Shown one piece after another: positions 55,414 to 64,000 of a DNA stretch of 64,000 bases. The translations under genes and the position numbers were made by a program. Below the pieces are notes generated by a model. That model was given only the letters and a program-made list of their open reading frames with translations. It did not search any database and had not been told where the DNA came from. Origin of the DNA: Tyzzerella sp. Its GTDB lineage: Bacteria > Bacillota > Clostridia > Lachnospirales > Lachnospiraceae. How positions within the stretch are numbered: position 1 is the first letter of the stretch; each line of letters opens with the position of its first letter. The stretch spans positions 62,001-126,000 of the forward strand of contig JAFQRJ010000023.1 in NCBI GenBank assembly GCA_017410145.1. The letters are read 5' to 3'.

Positions 55414-55442
55414 ACTTTACCACGTTATAGAAAAATCAGCAA
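55414..55442 (-). promoter_or_regulatory. Candidate promoter of lysA-polA operon
   Basis: On the minus strand, TTGCTG (55442-55437), 17 bp, TAAAGT (55419-55414), 33 bp before the start codon. Confidence 0.45.
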
Positions 55443-55455
55443 GTATATTCACAAA

Positions 55456-55489
55456 AAAAGTCATGCGCAACAAACCACGCATGACTTTT
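55456..55489 (-). terminator. Terminator after oppA
   Basis: AAAAGTCATGCG (55456-55467) and CGCATGACTTTT (55478-55489) form a 12-bp perfect stem; the minus strand continues with Ts. Confidence 0.85.
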
Positions 55490-55499
55490 AAAAATGAAA

Positions 55500-57278
55500 T
55501 TATTTAATTGTACAATTCATAAAGTATTTGTATCCAAGTGGATTAGAGAAGAAACCTTCTACGCTGTCATCAATCATGTAAAGGTCTGTATAGAAATACA
55601 ATGGTGTGATACATCCTGTTGACATAAGCATGTCTTCAGCGATATGCATCATTTCATAACGTTTTTCAGCATCTGTACATGATTTGATTTTTGAAATTAA
55701 TACATCGTATGTTTCAGCCCATGTTCCATCTTCAACTTTTACATCATAGCCCAATTTAGTAAGGTCTAAGTCATATGCTTTGATTGCAGCATGTGCACCT
55801 TTACCATATTGAACATCGTTGTTACCAGAAACAGTTACCCACATATCAAGGAAACAGATAGGATCTTTGTAGTCAGCTACCCAACCATTTCTTGCGATGT
55901 TGTAGTTACCTTCTTTACGTGTATTTAAGAAAGTATTCCATTCTTGGTTTTGAAGTTCTACTGTAATACCAATACCAGCCATTGCAGATTGGAGATATTC
56001 ACCAATTGCCTGGTGAGCTTCATTTGTATTGTAGAGGTATGTCATAGAAGGAATATTTGTAAACTTCTTGCTAGCTTCATCATATGTATAGTATTTCTTT
56101 AATGTATCAATTGCAGAATTGTAGTTTGCTTCTATTGCTTCTGATGCCACATTATAGTATCCAAAATAATCGTCAGAAATTGGATTTTTCTTGTAGAATT
56201 CTGAACCATCTGGATTTGTCATACCCATAGCCACGAATGAAGATGCAGGTACTTGACCACCTTGTGCAATCTTTTCTACGATGTAGTTACGGTCAAAAAT
56301 AAGTGAAATTGCATTACGGATTTCACTTTCAGCAGCTAATTTTTCAGCCCCTGTCAAAGTAGAACCTTCTGGAAGAACTTCTTCGTTAATGTTCCAGCTT
56401 ACATAATATGTACCGATTTGACCTGCTACTACAAATTCATCTGCATAATCTTTCTTCAAAGTTGCAATTTCATTTGTTGGAACATCATCAATTAATAACC
56501 AATCTCCGTTTTTGAAGTTTGTTAACATGTTGTTTGCATCATCTGAAAGATAGAATTTCAATGTTTTCATTGTAACAGAATCAGCATCAACGTAATCTGC
56601 ATTCTTTTCTAATGTGATAACGCTGTTGTGTTTCCAAGATGCAATCTTGTATGGTCCGTTACATACGTATGTTTCAGCTTCTGTTGCCCATCCTTCATCC
56701 TTAACAACATCTTCACGTACTGGGAAGTATGTAGGGAATGCAAGAAGTTCATTCCAATAGCTAACTGCGTTTGAAAGAGTAACAACAAGTGTTTTGTCAT
56801 CTGTAGCTGTTACATTAAGAGCATCATCTGCATATCCATCAACTACTTCGAACATGTAACCATAGTCAGCACCTAATGCTGTGGAAGCTGCACGTTTCCA
56901 AGCAAATTCATAATCTTTTGCAGTTACAGCCTTACCGTCAGACCATTTTAAACCGTCTCTTAACTTATATGTATAAGTTACTGTACCGTCAGCATTTTCA
57001 ACACCTTCAACAAGTTCTTCAGCAGCATCTGCTACAACAACAAGATTACCTTTGTCATCTTGTGTCCATTTTGCAAGACCTTGGAATAAGTGTGCTAGCA
57101 TTGTCGCACCATCTACAGCACTATTCAATGCAGGGTCGATAGTGTCAGGTTCTGACGCCAAACAAACAGCAAGTACGTCTTTAGCCTTTCCTTCTTCTTT
57201 TTTGTTGTCCTTGCCACCACAAGCTACTAAGCTTAAAATCATAACTGATGCAAGAACGAGTGCAATGATTTTTTTCAT
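55500..57278 (-). CDS. oppA: Oligopeptide ABC transporter substrate-binding lipoprotein
   Basis: 592 residues. A lipoprotein signal ends in the lipobox LVAC with C20; the mature part is an SBP family 5 protein (EPDTIDPALNSAVDGATM, YTYKLRDGLKWSDGKAVTAKDYEFAWKRAA). It captures peptides for the Opp permease. It is last in the oppB-C-D-F-A order, after a hairpin in the oppF-oppA gap that may raise its message level. AAAGGAATG precedes the ATG. Confidence 0.94.
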   Translation of the reverse strand: MKKIIALVLASVMILSLVACGGKDNKKEEGKAKDVLAVCLASEPDTIDPALNSAVDGATMLAHLFQGLAKWTQDDKGNLVVVADAAEELVEGVENADGTVTYTYKLRDGLKWSDGKAVTAKDYEFAWKRAASTALGADYGYMFEVVDGYADDALNVTATDDKTLVVTLSNAVSYWNELLAFPTYFPVREDVVKDEGWATEAETYVCNGPYKIASWKHNSVITLEKNADYVDADSVTMKTLKFYLSDDANNMLTNFKNGDWLLIDDVPTNEIATLKKDYADEFVVAGQIGTYYVSWNINEEVLPEGSTLTGAEKLAAESEIRNAISLIFDRNYIVEKIAQGGQVPASSFVAMGMTNPDGSEFYKKNPISDDYFGYYNVASEAIEANYNSAIDTLKKYYTYDEASKKFTNIPSMTYLYNTNEAHQAIGEYLQSAMAGIGITVELQNQEWNTFLNTRKEGNYNIARNGWVADYKDPICFLDMWVTVSGNNDVQYGKGAHAAIKAYDLDLTKLGYDVKVEDGTWAETYDVLISKIKSCTDAEKRYEMMHIAEDMLMSTGCITPLYFYTDLYMIDDSVEGFFSNPLGYKYFMNCTIK

Positions 57279-57316
57279 AATGAATCATTCCTTTCTTTTT
57301 GATTTTTTATTTTTAT

Positions 57317-57335
57317 TGCACAAACACCTTGTGCA
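57317..57335 (-). promoter_or_regulatory. Intercistronic hairpin oppF-oppA
   Basis: TGCACAA (57317-57323) pairs with TTGTGCA (57329-57335) around 5 bases. In the minus-strand RNA it is followed by A-rich sequence, not U, so it is not a classic terminator; it may protect or mark a processed oppA message. Confidence 0.45.
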
Positions 57336-57343
57336 TAAAAACC

Positions 57344-58324
57344 TTAGTTGATTTCTTTTGCTCTATGACAAGCAATAAAATGTCCTTTTTCAATCTCTTC
57401 GAATTCCGGCATGGACTGCGAGCAAATATCTGTTGCATAAGGACATCTTGTATGGAACGGACATCCTGACGGAGCGTTTAGCGGGCTAGGAATATCTCCA
57501 CTCAATACAATACGTTTATTTGCCCTTACAATCTTCGGATCCGGAATCGGAACCGCAGATAAGAGGGATTTCGAATATGGATGTAATGGACGATTATAGA
57601 TTTCATCCGCGTCAGCCAATTCAACCATTTTTCCTAAATACATAACAGCAATACGATCACTAATGTGACGAACAACTAATAAGTCATGGGCAATAAAGAG
57701 ATATGTCAATCCCAACTCGTCCTGCAACTCGTCAAACATATTGATTACTTGAGCTTGAATAGAAACGTCTAATGCTGACACTGGTTCATCACAAATAATA
57801 AAATCCGGATTCATCGCAAGTGAACGCGCAATCCCTATACGTTGTCGCTGTCCACCCGAGAACTCATGGGCATAACGTGCTGCATGTTCGCTATTGAGAC
57901 CAACCTTCTGCATCAAATCTAATATATGTTCTCTTCTCTCCGCTTTATTCTCATACATTTTATGTACGTCTAATGGTTCACCAATAATGTCTTGAACAGT
58001 CATACGAGGATTTAAGGATGAATATGGATCTTGGAATACCATAGTTGCTTTCTTACGGAACTCGTTCACATCTGCTTTTGTCTTGATTTCTTTTCCATTA
58101 TAGGAAACAGAACCTGCTGTTGGCTTATACAAATGCAACATGGTACGACCAACTGTTGTCTTACCACATCCCGACTCTCCAACTAGTCCCAATGTTTCTC
58201 CCTTATTAATAGAGAAGGAAACATCATCTACTGCTTTCAGCGGTTTTGATTTAAACATCCCCATCTGAATATTAAAATATTGTTTCAAATGATTGACTTC
58301 AATCAACGGCTTCTTCTCATTCAT
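57344..58324 (-). CDS. oppF: Oligopeptide ABC transporter ATP-binding protein OppF
   Basis: 326 residues. Walker [10 protein letters not shown], signature [15 protein letters not shown], Walker [13 protein letters not shown], and the C-terminal oligopeptide-transporter domain with [14 protein letters not shown]. It pairs with OppD to power peptide uptake. Its ATG shares one base with the oppD stop. Confidence 0.94.
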   Translation of the reverse strand: MNEKKPLIEVNHLKQYFNIQMGMFKSKPLKAVDDVSFSINKGETLGLVGESGCGKTTVGRTMLHLYKPTAGSVSYNGKEIKTKADVNEFRKKATMVFQDPYSSLNPRMTVQDIIGEPLDVHKMYENKAERREHILDLMQKVGLNSEHAARYAHEFSGGQRQRIGIARSLAMNPDFIICDEPVSALDVSIQAQVINMFDELQDELGLTYLFIAHDLLVVRHISDRIAVMYLGKMVELADADEIYNRPLHPYSKSLLSAVPIPDPKIVRANKRIVLSGDIPSPLNAPSGCPFHTRCPYATDICSQSMPEFEEIEKGHFIACHRAKEIN

Positions 58325-59313
58325 TATTCAACACCGCCTTCCTGAATATCATTTTTTACATTCATCCAGCATGCCGCCTGATGCATGTCATTAATCTGCA
58401 TTCTTTGGCATCTTTCTTTGATACAAATCTTCATTGCGGCGTTACAACGTGGCGCAAATGCACAACCTTTCGGCATATTTAAGAGGTCGATCGGTGTACC
58501 TTCAATCGGCTGAAGTTTTTTTCCAGCCGTGTTTGCCGTAGGAATAGAACGCATCAATCCTTTGGTATATTCATGGCAAGGATTATAGAAAATTTCATCA
58601 GCTGTCCCCTGCTCACAAATGGAACCGGCATACATTACAATTACCTCATCACACATCTGGGCAACGACGCCTAAATCATGGGTAATCATGATGATTGCCA
58701 TTCCAAGTTCTTCTTGCAATGACTTCATCAATTCTAAAATCTGTGCCTGAATCGTAACATCCAATGCTGTAGTCGGTTCATCTGCTATGAGAATGTCCGG
58801 CTCACATGCCAAAGCCATAGCAATCATAACACGCTGACGCATTCCACCTGAAAATTCAAACGGATATTGTTTCATTCGTTTATGAGGTTCATTTACATTA
58901 ACCAACTGAAGCATTTCAACTGCACGTTCATAAGCTTCTTTTTTATTTCGATCTGTATGAAGCATAATTGCTTCCATTAACTGCTTTCCAATGGTATAGG
59001 TAGGATTTAATGATGTCATCGGGTCTTGGAAAATAATAGAAACTTTATTTCCACGAACGGTTTTCATCACTTTTTCTCCCGAGCCAACTAACTCCTGCCC
59101 GTCTAATTTAATAGAACCATCTACTATCTTTCCTGTACTTGCAAGAATCTGCATAATAGAGTATGCGGTTACTGATTTACCGGAACCGGATTCACCCACA
59201 ATACCCAATACTTTTCCACGTTCCAAATTAAAAGAAACGCCATTTACTGCACGAACCTCCCCCGCATCTGTAAAGAAGGAGGTGTGCAAATTGTTTACTT
59301 CTAATAAAGCCAT
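58324..59313 (-). CDS. oppD: Oligopeptide ABC transporter ATP-binding protein OppD
   Basis: 329 residues. Walker A GESGSGKSVTAYSIM, signature FSGGMRQRVMIAMAL, Walker B LIADEPTTALDVT, and the C-terminal CAFAPRCNAAMKIC motif, which may bind an iron-sulfur cluster in this subfamily. It follows oppC by 17 nt and overlaps oppF by 1 nt. Confidence 0.94.
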   Translation of the reverse strand: MALLEVNNLHTSFFTDAGEVRAVNGVSFNLERGKVLGIVGESGSGKSVTAYSIMQILASTGKIVDGSIKLDGQELVGSGEKVMKTVRGNKVSIIFQDPMTSLNPTYTIGKQLMEAIMLHTDRNKKEAYERAVEMLQLVNVNEPHKRMKQYPFEFSGGMRQRVMIAMALACEPDILIADEPTTALDVTIQAQILELMKSLQEELGMAIIMITHDLGVVAQMCDEVIVMYAGSICEQGTADEIFYNPCHEYTKGLMRSIPTANTAGKKLQPIEGTPIDLLNMPKGCAFAPRCNAAMKICIKERCQRMQINDMHQAACWMNVKNDIQEGGVE

Positions 59314-59330
59314 TTATAAGCACCCCTTTC

Positions 59331-60389
59331 TTACACATTCAGTTTCGGATCGAATGCATCACGCAAACCATCACCAAATAAATTTAATGATAAAACAATC
59401 AGTGAAATTACAATTGCCGGAATAACCAATCTATACGGATAGCTTGATAATCCATTTAATGCAGCTGATGCAAGTGAACCCAATGAAGGCATCGGGGCAT
59501 TTACACCAAGTCCTAAGAAGGACAAATAACTCTCTGTGAAAATTGCACTTGGAATCTGCAATGCAGTTGAAATAATAACAACACTAATTGAGTTCGGAAT
59601 CAAATGCTTACGGATAATCCAGCCCGCTTTTGCTCCGGTTGCTCTGGCAGATAAAACATATTCTTGCTCTCTAAGAGATAAAATCTGCCCACGAATCAAA
59701 CGAGCCATAGAAACCCAATATAATAATGCAAACACCACGAACAAACTAATGATATTGGTACCAATCTTTGCCAATACAGTTCCTTCTATCGCGTCTTTTA
59801 TAGCCTCGCTTAATACTGCTGAAAGCAAAATAACCATCAACATATCCGGCAAAGAATAGATAATATCAACAATACGTTGAATGATTAAGTCCACAACTCC
59901 ACCGCAATATCCGGAAATTGCACCAATTGTCATACCAATAATCAAAACGATAATACTTGCAAAAAAACCTACTGTTAGTGAAATACGTGTCCCATAAACA
60001 ATACGGATAAAATAATCACGTCCTTGTTCGTCTGTACCAAAGATATGCGGGAATACTTTTTCACCGGCTTCCATTTTATCCTGCTCTGTCAAACCATACT
60101 CAAACGGAGCTAAATTATTATAAGAAGCATCTACCGGTTTTCCCGGTTCTACCCCAAGCATTTGATCATAGGAATATGGGTAAATCATTGGAATGAACAA
60201 TGCACATAAGGTAATAAAAACTACAATAATAAAACTTACTGTTGCTACTTTATTCTTTAACAGTCGCTTAACTCCATCTTTAAAGAATGTAGAAGATGGT
60301 CTCATCTGTACCATGTATGCTTTATCTTCTTGACTTGCAGGAGTGAACGCGTCCAAATCCACATGAAAACTAAAAGAATTCTTCTTCAT
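59331..60389 (-). CDS. oppC: Oligopeptide ABC transporter permease OppC
   Basis: 352 residues. A long N-terminal cytoplasmic part precedes about six membrane helices and the EAA-type loop SARATGAKAGWIIRKHLIPNS that contacts the ATPases. The FGTDEQGRDYFIRIVYGTRIS motif is typical of OppC/DppC. It follows oppB by 12 nt. Confidence 0.93.
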   Translation of the reverse strand: MKKNSFSFHVDLDAFTPASQEDKAYMVQMRPSSTFFKDGVKRLLKNKVATVSFIIVVFITLCALFIPMIYPYSYDQMLGVEPGKPVDASYNNLAPFEYGLTEQDKMEAGEKVFPHIFGTDEQGRDYFIRIVYGTRISLTVGFFASIIVLIIGMTIGAISGYCGGVVDLIIQRIVDIIYSLPDMLMVILLSAVLSEAIKDAIEGTVLAKIGTNIISLFVVFALLYWVSMARLIRGQILSLREQEYVLSARATGAKAGWIIRKHLIPNSISVVIISTALQIPSAIFTESYLSFLGLGVNAPMPSLGSLASAALNGLSSYPYRLVIPAIVISLIVLSLNLFGDGLRDAFDPKLNV

Positions 60390-60401
60390 TGTTCTGCCTC
60401 C

Positions 60402-61331
60402 CTACTCTAATGTAATACGTGGGTCAACCACTTTATATAAAATATCGCTGACTAAATTCATAATAACAATCAAAACAGCCAACACAATTGTTGTACCCAT
60501 GATTAATGGATAATCACGTCCCGTAATACTGTTTACAAAAGCACGTCCGATTCCCGGTACTGCAAAGATTTTTTCCACAACTAAAGAACCTGTCACAATG
60601 TAAGCTAACATCGGACCGAAATATGTAATAACAGGTATCAGGGAGTTTTTCAAAGCATGCCCGAAAATAATCTTTAATCCTGAAACACCTTTCGCCTTTG
60701 CAGTACGGATGTAATCCTGTCCCAATACATCCAACATAGATGAACGCGTTAAACGAGTGATATATGCCATTGGATATAAAGCCAATGTTACAACCGGCAA
60801 AAACAAACCTCCGTCAGCCTCTCCGTTAGCCGGCAAGATTGCTAATTTAATTGCAAATATTACTAACAATAGCGACCCCATAATAAAGGATGGCATCGAT
60901 ACAAATGCCGTGGTGATTACCATGATCACCTTATCAATGAATTTATTTCTACGAAGTGCCGCAATGGAACCAAGTACGATCCCTATAGCAAGCGCACTGA
61001 ATGCTGCAATTAACCCTAGTTTAATGGAAACACCCATTCCATCCATAATAACTTCCGTAACAGTACGACCTCTCTGCTTTAAGGAAGGTCCAAAATCAAA
61101 CTCTGTCACAATGTCTTTCAAATATGTAACATACTGTTCTCCAACCGGTTTATCTAAGCCATATTTGGCCTCCAACGCCGCCTGCGCTTCTGCAGTAAGC
61201 GCTTTTTCACTCATAAAAGGTCCTCCGGGAACAGCACGTGTAACAAAGAATGTAACTGTAATAACAACCCAAACTGTTACAATAGCCAGAAGAAGACGTT
61301 TTAAAATATAAAATAATGTTTTGGTATTCAT
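60402..61331 (-). CDS. oppB: Oligopeptide ABC transporter permease OppB
   Basis: 309 residues, about six membrane helices. The N-terminal FYILKRLLLAIVTVWVVITVTFFVTRAVPGGP is the OppB/DppB signature; the EAA loop is RTAKAKGVSGLKIIFGHALKNSL. First gene of the opp operon, with GAGGTGG before the ATG and a promoter about 60 bp upstream. Confidence 0.94.
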   Translation of the reverse strand: MNTKTLFYILKRLLLAIVTVWVVITVTFFVTRAVPGGPFMSEKALTAEAQAALEAKYGLDKPVGEQYVTYLKDIVTEFDFGPSLKQRGRTVTEVIMDGMGVSIKLGLIAAFSALAIGIVLGSIAALRRNKFIDKVIMVITTAFVSMPSFIMGSLLLVIFAIKLAILPANGEADGGLFLPVVTLALYPMAYITRLTRSSMLDVLGQDYIRTAKAKGVSGLKIIFGHALKNSLIPVITYFGPMLAYIVTGSLVVEKIFAVPGIGRAFVNSITGRDYPLIMGTTIVLAVLIVIMNLVSDILYKVVDPRITLE

Positions 61332-61390
61332 GTTCCACCTCTTCTATATGTATTGTTTTATATTTATAAATAATAATTATAATATTTAAA

Positions 61391-61419
61391 ATTATATATG
61401 ATAACCCTAAAAAAAGCAA
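61391..61419 (-). promoter_or_regulatory. Promoter of opp operon
   Basis: On the minus strand, TTGCTT (61419-61414), 17 bp, TATAAT (61396-61391). It begins directly after the rpsO terminator. Confidence 0.65.
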
Positions 61420-61424
61420 GTAAA

Positions 61425-61447
61425 AAAGCGAACCCAAGGTTCGCTTT
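61425..61447 (-). terminator. Terminator after rpsO
   Basis: AAAGCGAACC (61425-61434) pairs with GGTTCGCTTT (61438-61447) with a 3-nt loop; the minus strand continues in a T run. Confidence 0.85.
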
Positions 61448-61490
61448 GATGTTGTTGTGTTATGTCTGAATAATGTTGTGAATACTTTAA

Positions 61491-61757
61491 TTATTTTCTT
61501 AATCCTAATCTTTCAATCAAAGAACGATATCTTTCAATATCAGTTTTCTTTAAGTAAGCAAGTAAACCACGTCTTTGACCTACCATTTTAAGAAGACCTC
61601 TTCTTGAGTGGTGATCTTTTGGATTAGACTTAAAGTGTTCTGTTAATTCGTTAATTCTTGCTGTTAATACAGCAACTTGAACCTCCGGTGAACCTGTATC
61701 GCCTTCTGTTCTGGCATATTCTGCCATGATTGCTTGTTTCTTTTCTTTAGAAATCAT
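61491..61757 (-). CDS. rpsO: 30S ribosomal protein S15
   Basis: 88 residues, a complete S15 ([45 protein letters not shown]). It nucleates the 16S central domain. AGGAGG precedes the ATG. It lies 117 nt after ribF, with its own promoter and a leader of about 85 nt in which S15 autoregulation is possible. Confidence 0.97.
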   Translation of the reverse strand: MISKEKKQAIMAEYARTEGDTGSPEVQVAVLTARINELTEHFKSNPKDHHSRRGLLKMVGQRRGLLAYLKKTDIERYRSLIERLGLRK

Positions 61758-61849
61758 GCTCTTTTCCTCCTATATTCTTTAATAATCGCCTAAGATTAAG
61801 TAATGGTTGGAGTGTCCAATTACCGAACCTTGGTTTTTCATGCCAAATT

Positions 61850-61878
61850 ATAATATCACAGCACAGAAATAAAGTCAA
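61850..61878 (-). promoter_or_regulatory. Promoter of rpsO
   Basis: On the minus strand, TTGACT (61878-61873), 17 bp, TATTAT (61855-61850). The -35 overlaps the ribF stop codon. Confidence 0.65.
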
Positions 61879-62438
61879 ACATTTTTTTCATAACCTAAAA
61901 GTTTATTTACAAGTTCTAAATTCCCTTTTTTCAGTTCTTCTTTAATGTACGTGCTGCTGATTTCTCTTCCTTCAAAACATTTCTTTTCAAAAACGTCTAC
62001 CTGATACCCAAACTTTGTCCCAAATTCCTGCAACATATGATAATCACCGCGTTTCTGATATCCAAATCGGAAATCCGTACCGACAACTACATACTTTGCA
62101 TGAAAAACTCCCACAATAATATCTTCGATAAAACGTTCCGCTTCTATCTTAGAGATAGTTTCATCGAATGGGCAATCAACGAAATATGCAATTCTATCTT
62201 CCAACATTTTTGCCTTTTCAGGGTTGGTTAATAAAATCTCATACTCTTTGTTTAGTTTTTCATATATATGACTCATATCAAATGCAACCACTACTCCATC
62301 TACGCCATCATTTTTTTGATGTTCTTCCACCTTCTGTATTAGCAGATTGTGTCCTTGATGCAATCCATCGAACTTACCAAATGTAATTGCGGTCGCTTTT
62401 TTGTTTTGATACGATTCAATACCTTTAATATATTGCAT
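61875..62438 (-). CDS. ribF: RibF family FMN adenylyltransferase, kinase domain missing
   Basis: 187 residues covering only the FAD-synthetase (FMN adenylyltransferase) half of RibF: AITFGKFDGLHQGH (17-30) is the nucleotidyltransferase motif, with DFRFGYQKRGD and ISSTYIKEELKKGNLELVNKLLGYE at the end. Typical bifunctional RibF is about 300-320 residues; the riboflavin kinase domain that normally starts right after LLGxxY is absent, and the following 117 nt do not encode it. It is in the usual place after truB. Confidence 0.85.
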   Translation of the reverse strand: MQYIKGIESYQNKKATAITFGKFDGLHQGHNLLIQKVEEHQKNDGVDGVVVAFDMSHIYEKLNKEYEILLTNPEKAKMLEDRIAYFVDCPFDETISKIEAERFIEDIIVGVFHAKYVVVGTDFRFGYQKRGDYHMLQEFGTKFGYQVDVFEKKCFEGREISSTYIKEELKKGNLELVNKLLGYEKNV

Positions 62439-62447
62439 ATTTTCCTC

Positions 62448-63350
62448 TTAAGCCTTAAACATTTTTACAATTTTAAATAATTTCTTTTCTTTTATATATT
62501 TATAAATTGCGATAAAATCACCATTTCCATCATACACGCGAACCATTTTTTCATCGACAAGTTCAATGTTGTTGCAAAGATGTTTCGGAAAAAATACATT
62601 TCCGTTATAAACAAAAGACATGAATTCTTCTTTTAATGTAACTGCTTCATAATCTGAAAACATTTCATCAATCGGAACTAGGCATTCATCCAGTCGATTG
62701 TCGTTCATTCTCTGGGCCACTTGTTCCAGTGTCAGACTATTTTTGATATCAAAACGACTTACCTTTGTTCGAACCAGTTCCTCCATGCAAGCACCACAGC
62801 CTAATTTGGTACCTATATCATGGCAGAGTGTACGGATGTATGTTCCTTTTGAACAAGTGACTTCCATTCGTACTCTTGGAAGATTAATATCTCTAATTTG
62901 AATTTCCAAAATTTGAACAGGTCTTGCTTTTCTTTCTATTTCAATGCCTTCTCTGGCAAGCTCATAGAGCTTTTTTCCATTCACTTTCAAAGCAGAATAC
63001 ATAGGTGGAATCTGCATGTAATCTCCGACGAAAGATAATACTGCAGTTCTCACAGCCGTTTCATCCATAGTGCTTGTGTCATGCTCGCTTAAAATTGCAC
63101 CGGAAGTATCTTGGGTATCCGTCACTTTTCCGAGCAACATAACCGTCTCGTAAGTTTTATTCTTGTCCGTCAACATATCACATAATTTCGTTGCTTTTCC
63201 GAGACATACAGGAAGAACACCCACCGCATCCGGATCGAGCGTCCCTGTATGACCAATCTTTTTTTGTCCGAGGATTCCCCTTAGTTTTGCAACCACATCA
63301 TGTGAGGTGTATCCCTTTTCTTTGTAAATATTCAATACTCCGCTTATCAT
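62448..63350 (-). CDS. truB: tRNA pseudouridine(55) synthase TruB
   Basis: 300 residues. GVLNIYKEKGYTSHDVVAKLRG at the N-terminus and HTGTLDPDAVGVLPVCLGKATK with the catalytic Asp; a small PUA-like C-terminal region follows. It makes pseudouridine 55 in tRNA T loops. It overlaps the rbfA stop by 4 nt, so the two are translationally coupled. Confidence 0.96.
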   Translation of the reverse strand: MISGVLNIYKEKGYTSHDVVAKLRGILGQKKIGHTGTLDPDAVGVLPVCLGKATKLCDMLTDKNKTYETVMLLGKVTDTQDTSGAILSEHDTSTMDETAVRTAVLSFVGDYMQIPPMYSALKVNGKKLYELAREGIEIERKARPVQILEIQIRDINLPRVRMEVTCSKGTYIRTLCHDIGTKLGCGACMEELVRTKVSRFDIKNSLTLEQVAQRMNDNRLDECLVPIDEMFSDYEAVTLKEEFMSFVYNGNVFFPKHLCNNIELVDEKMVRVYDGNGDFIAIYKYIKEKKLFKIVKMFKA

Positions 63351-63706
63351 AGAATATCCTTTGTAATATCATCAATTTTCTTCGACATAGCAACTCCGTA
63401 TGCAATGGATTGGTCCATCACAAATTTAATTTCCGGAGTATTACGCATATTTAAGTGTCTTGCCAGCTCACGACGGATAAATCCTTCTGCGCTTTGCAAG
63501 CCCTTTACTGTATCTGCCTGAGCCTTTTCATCACCAAACACACTAATATATGCTTTGCATGTCTTCAAATCCGGTGCAACTTCCACTGCAACAACGGAAG
63601 TCATAGGCGCAACCCGTGGGTCTTTAATTCCCCCACGAATAATGTTGCTTAATTCCCTTTGCACCTCTACATTGACTCTTGTATTTTTAATACTATTCTT
63701 TCTCAA
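63347..63706 (-). CDS. rbfA: Ribosome-binding factor A
   Basis: 119 residues. NVEVQRELSNIIRGGIKDPRVAPMTSVVAVEVAPDLK and GFIRRELARHLNMRNTPEIKF are RbfA signatures (KH-like fold). It helps 16S rRNA 5'-end maturation. It lies between infB and truB with no DHH phosphoesterase gene, which many relatives carry here. Confidence 0.95.
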   Translation of the reverse strand: MRKNSIKNTRVNVEVQRELSNIIRGGIKDPRVAPMTSVVAVEVAPDLKTCKAYISVFGDEKAQADTVKGLQSAEGFIRRELARHLNMRNTPEIKFVMDQSIAYGVAMSKKIDDITKDIL

Positions 63707-63721
63707 AATAATTCCTCTTTT

Positions 63722-64000
63722 CTATCTTGGAATTTCTACCATCTTATAAGCTTCAACTTGGTCGCCTTCTTTGATGTCATTAAATCTTTCGAATACAAAA
63801 CCACATTCGTATCCGGCTTTTACCTCTTTTACATCATCTTTAAAACGTTTCAAAGAAGCAAGAGCACCATCAAAGATTACAATGCCATCACGAATAATAC
63901 GTGCGGAACATCCACGTTCAAACATACCATCTAATACGTAAGAACCTGCAATCGTACCAACACCAGAAGCCTTAAATGTCTGGCGTACTTCTGCATGGCC
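63722..64000 (-). CDS. infB: Translation initiation factor IF-2, C-terminal part
   Basis: The last 93 codons are in the window, starting [22 protein letters not shown] and ending [10 protein letters not shown]. This is the IF-2 C2 domain, which binds formyl-Met-tRNA. The G domain and N-terminus lie beyond base 64000. First visible gene of infB-rbfA-truB-ribF, 15 nt before rbfA. Confidence 0.95.
   Translation of the reverse strand, partial: GHAEVRQTFKASGVGTIAGSYVLDGMFERGCSARIIRDGIVIFDGALASLKRFKDDVKEVKAGYECGFVFERFNDIKEGDQVEAYKMVEIPR

Noticed and set aside
60757..61311. 184-residue open frame antisense to oppB
   Set aside because: Shadow of the oppB coding frame; no ribosome site, no recognisable family.
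61758..61874. Frameshifted riboflavin kinase domain after ribF
   Set aside because: None of the frames in the 117 nt shows the kinase motifs, and the stretch is too short; promoter and leader of rpsO explain it.
1..64000. CRISPR arrays, tRNA or rRNA genes, insertion sequences
   Set aside because: No regularly spaced repeats, no tRNA cloverleaf with T-loop GGTTCGAATCC-like sequence, no rRNA-like tracts and no transposase frames were found by reading.

Overview
The window is an AT-rich stretch of housekeeping chromosome from a low-GC Gram-positive anaerobe. Protein similarity (DUF4321, the long class B PBP, the HlyD-like gene next to yggS-sepF, ackA-pta, eukaryote-type NADP-isocitrate dehydrogenase) and gene order point to Clostridia, most likely Lachnospiraceae. 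Genes are densely packed, Shine-Dalgarno sites are strong, and promoters are of the TTGACA/TATAAT type. I saw no rRNA, tRNA, CRISPR array, insertion sequence or prophage.

Bases 1-15.8 kb (+ strand) are a cell-shape, division and envelope block. The 3' end of a DUF4321 gene is followed by radC, an mreB-like gene, mreC, mreD, PBP2, minD, minE, rodA, mgsA and a D,D-carboxypeptidase. After a small DUF378 gene on the minus strand come a TIGR01212 radical SAM gene, an HlyD-like membrane gene, yggS, sepF, ylmH, lspA and rluD. minC and divIVA, often found in these clusters, are absent.

Bases 15.8-21.6 kb are mixed: a cytidylate-kinase-like gene, ttcA (-), an MFS transporter, dtd, a XerS-type recombinase (-), and the SOS pair yneA-like (-)/lexA (+) around a cluster of LexA boxes.

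Bases 21.6-46.9 kb are almost entirely minus strand. They hold rsfS, a nadD-yqeK fusion, yhbY and obg; rpmA, prp and rplU behind an L21 leader; an FN3-NlpC/P60 protein; a compact run reading rnc-smc-ftsY-ilvA-DUF1653-icd-TIGR03960-DUF2344-rng-ask; then plsX-acpP, DUF177-rpmF, pta-ackA and mgtE.

From 46.9 kb, tmcAL (+) diverges from mgtE. The minus strand then resumes with lysA-polA-coaE-MBL-ACT-DUF711, the opp operon (oppB-C-D-F-A) and the translation operon infB-rbfA-truB-ribF-rpsO.

No obviously new multi-gene system is present. The best leads are a roughly 140-nt multi-hairpin leader that fills the mgtE 5' UTR and does not look like an M-box; a methylglyoxal synthase homologue that has lost two catalytic aspartates; an MreB homologue with a degenerate ATPase site; a RibF reduced to its adenylyltransferase domain; and an unexplained palindrome upstream of plsX.
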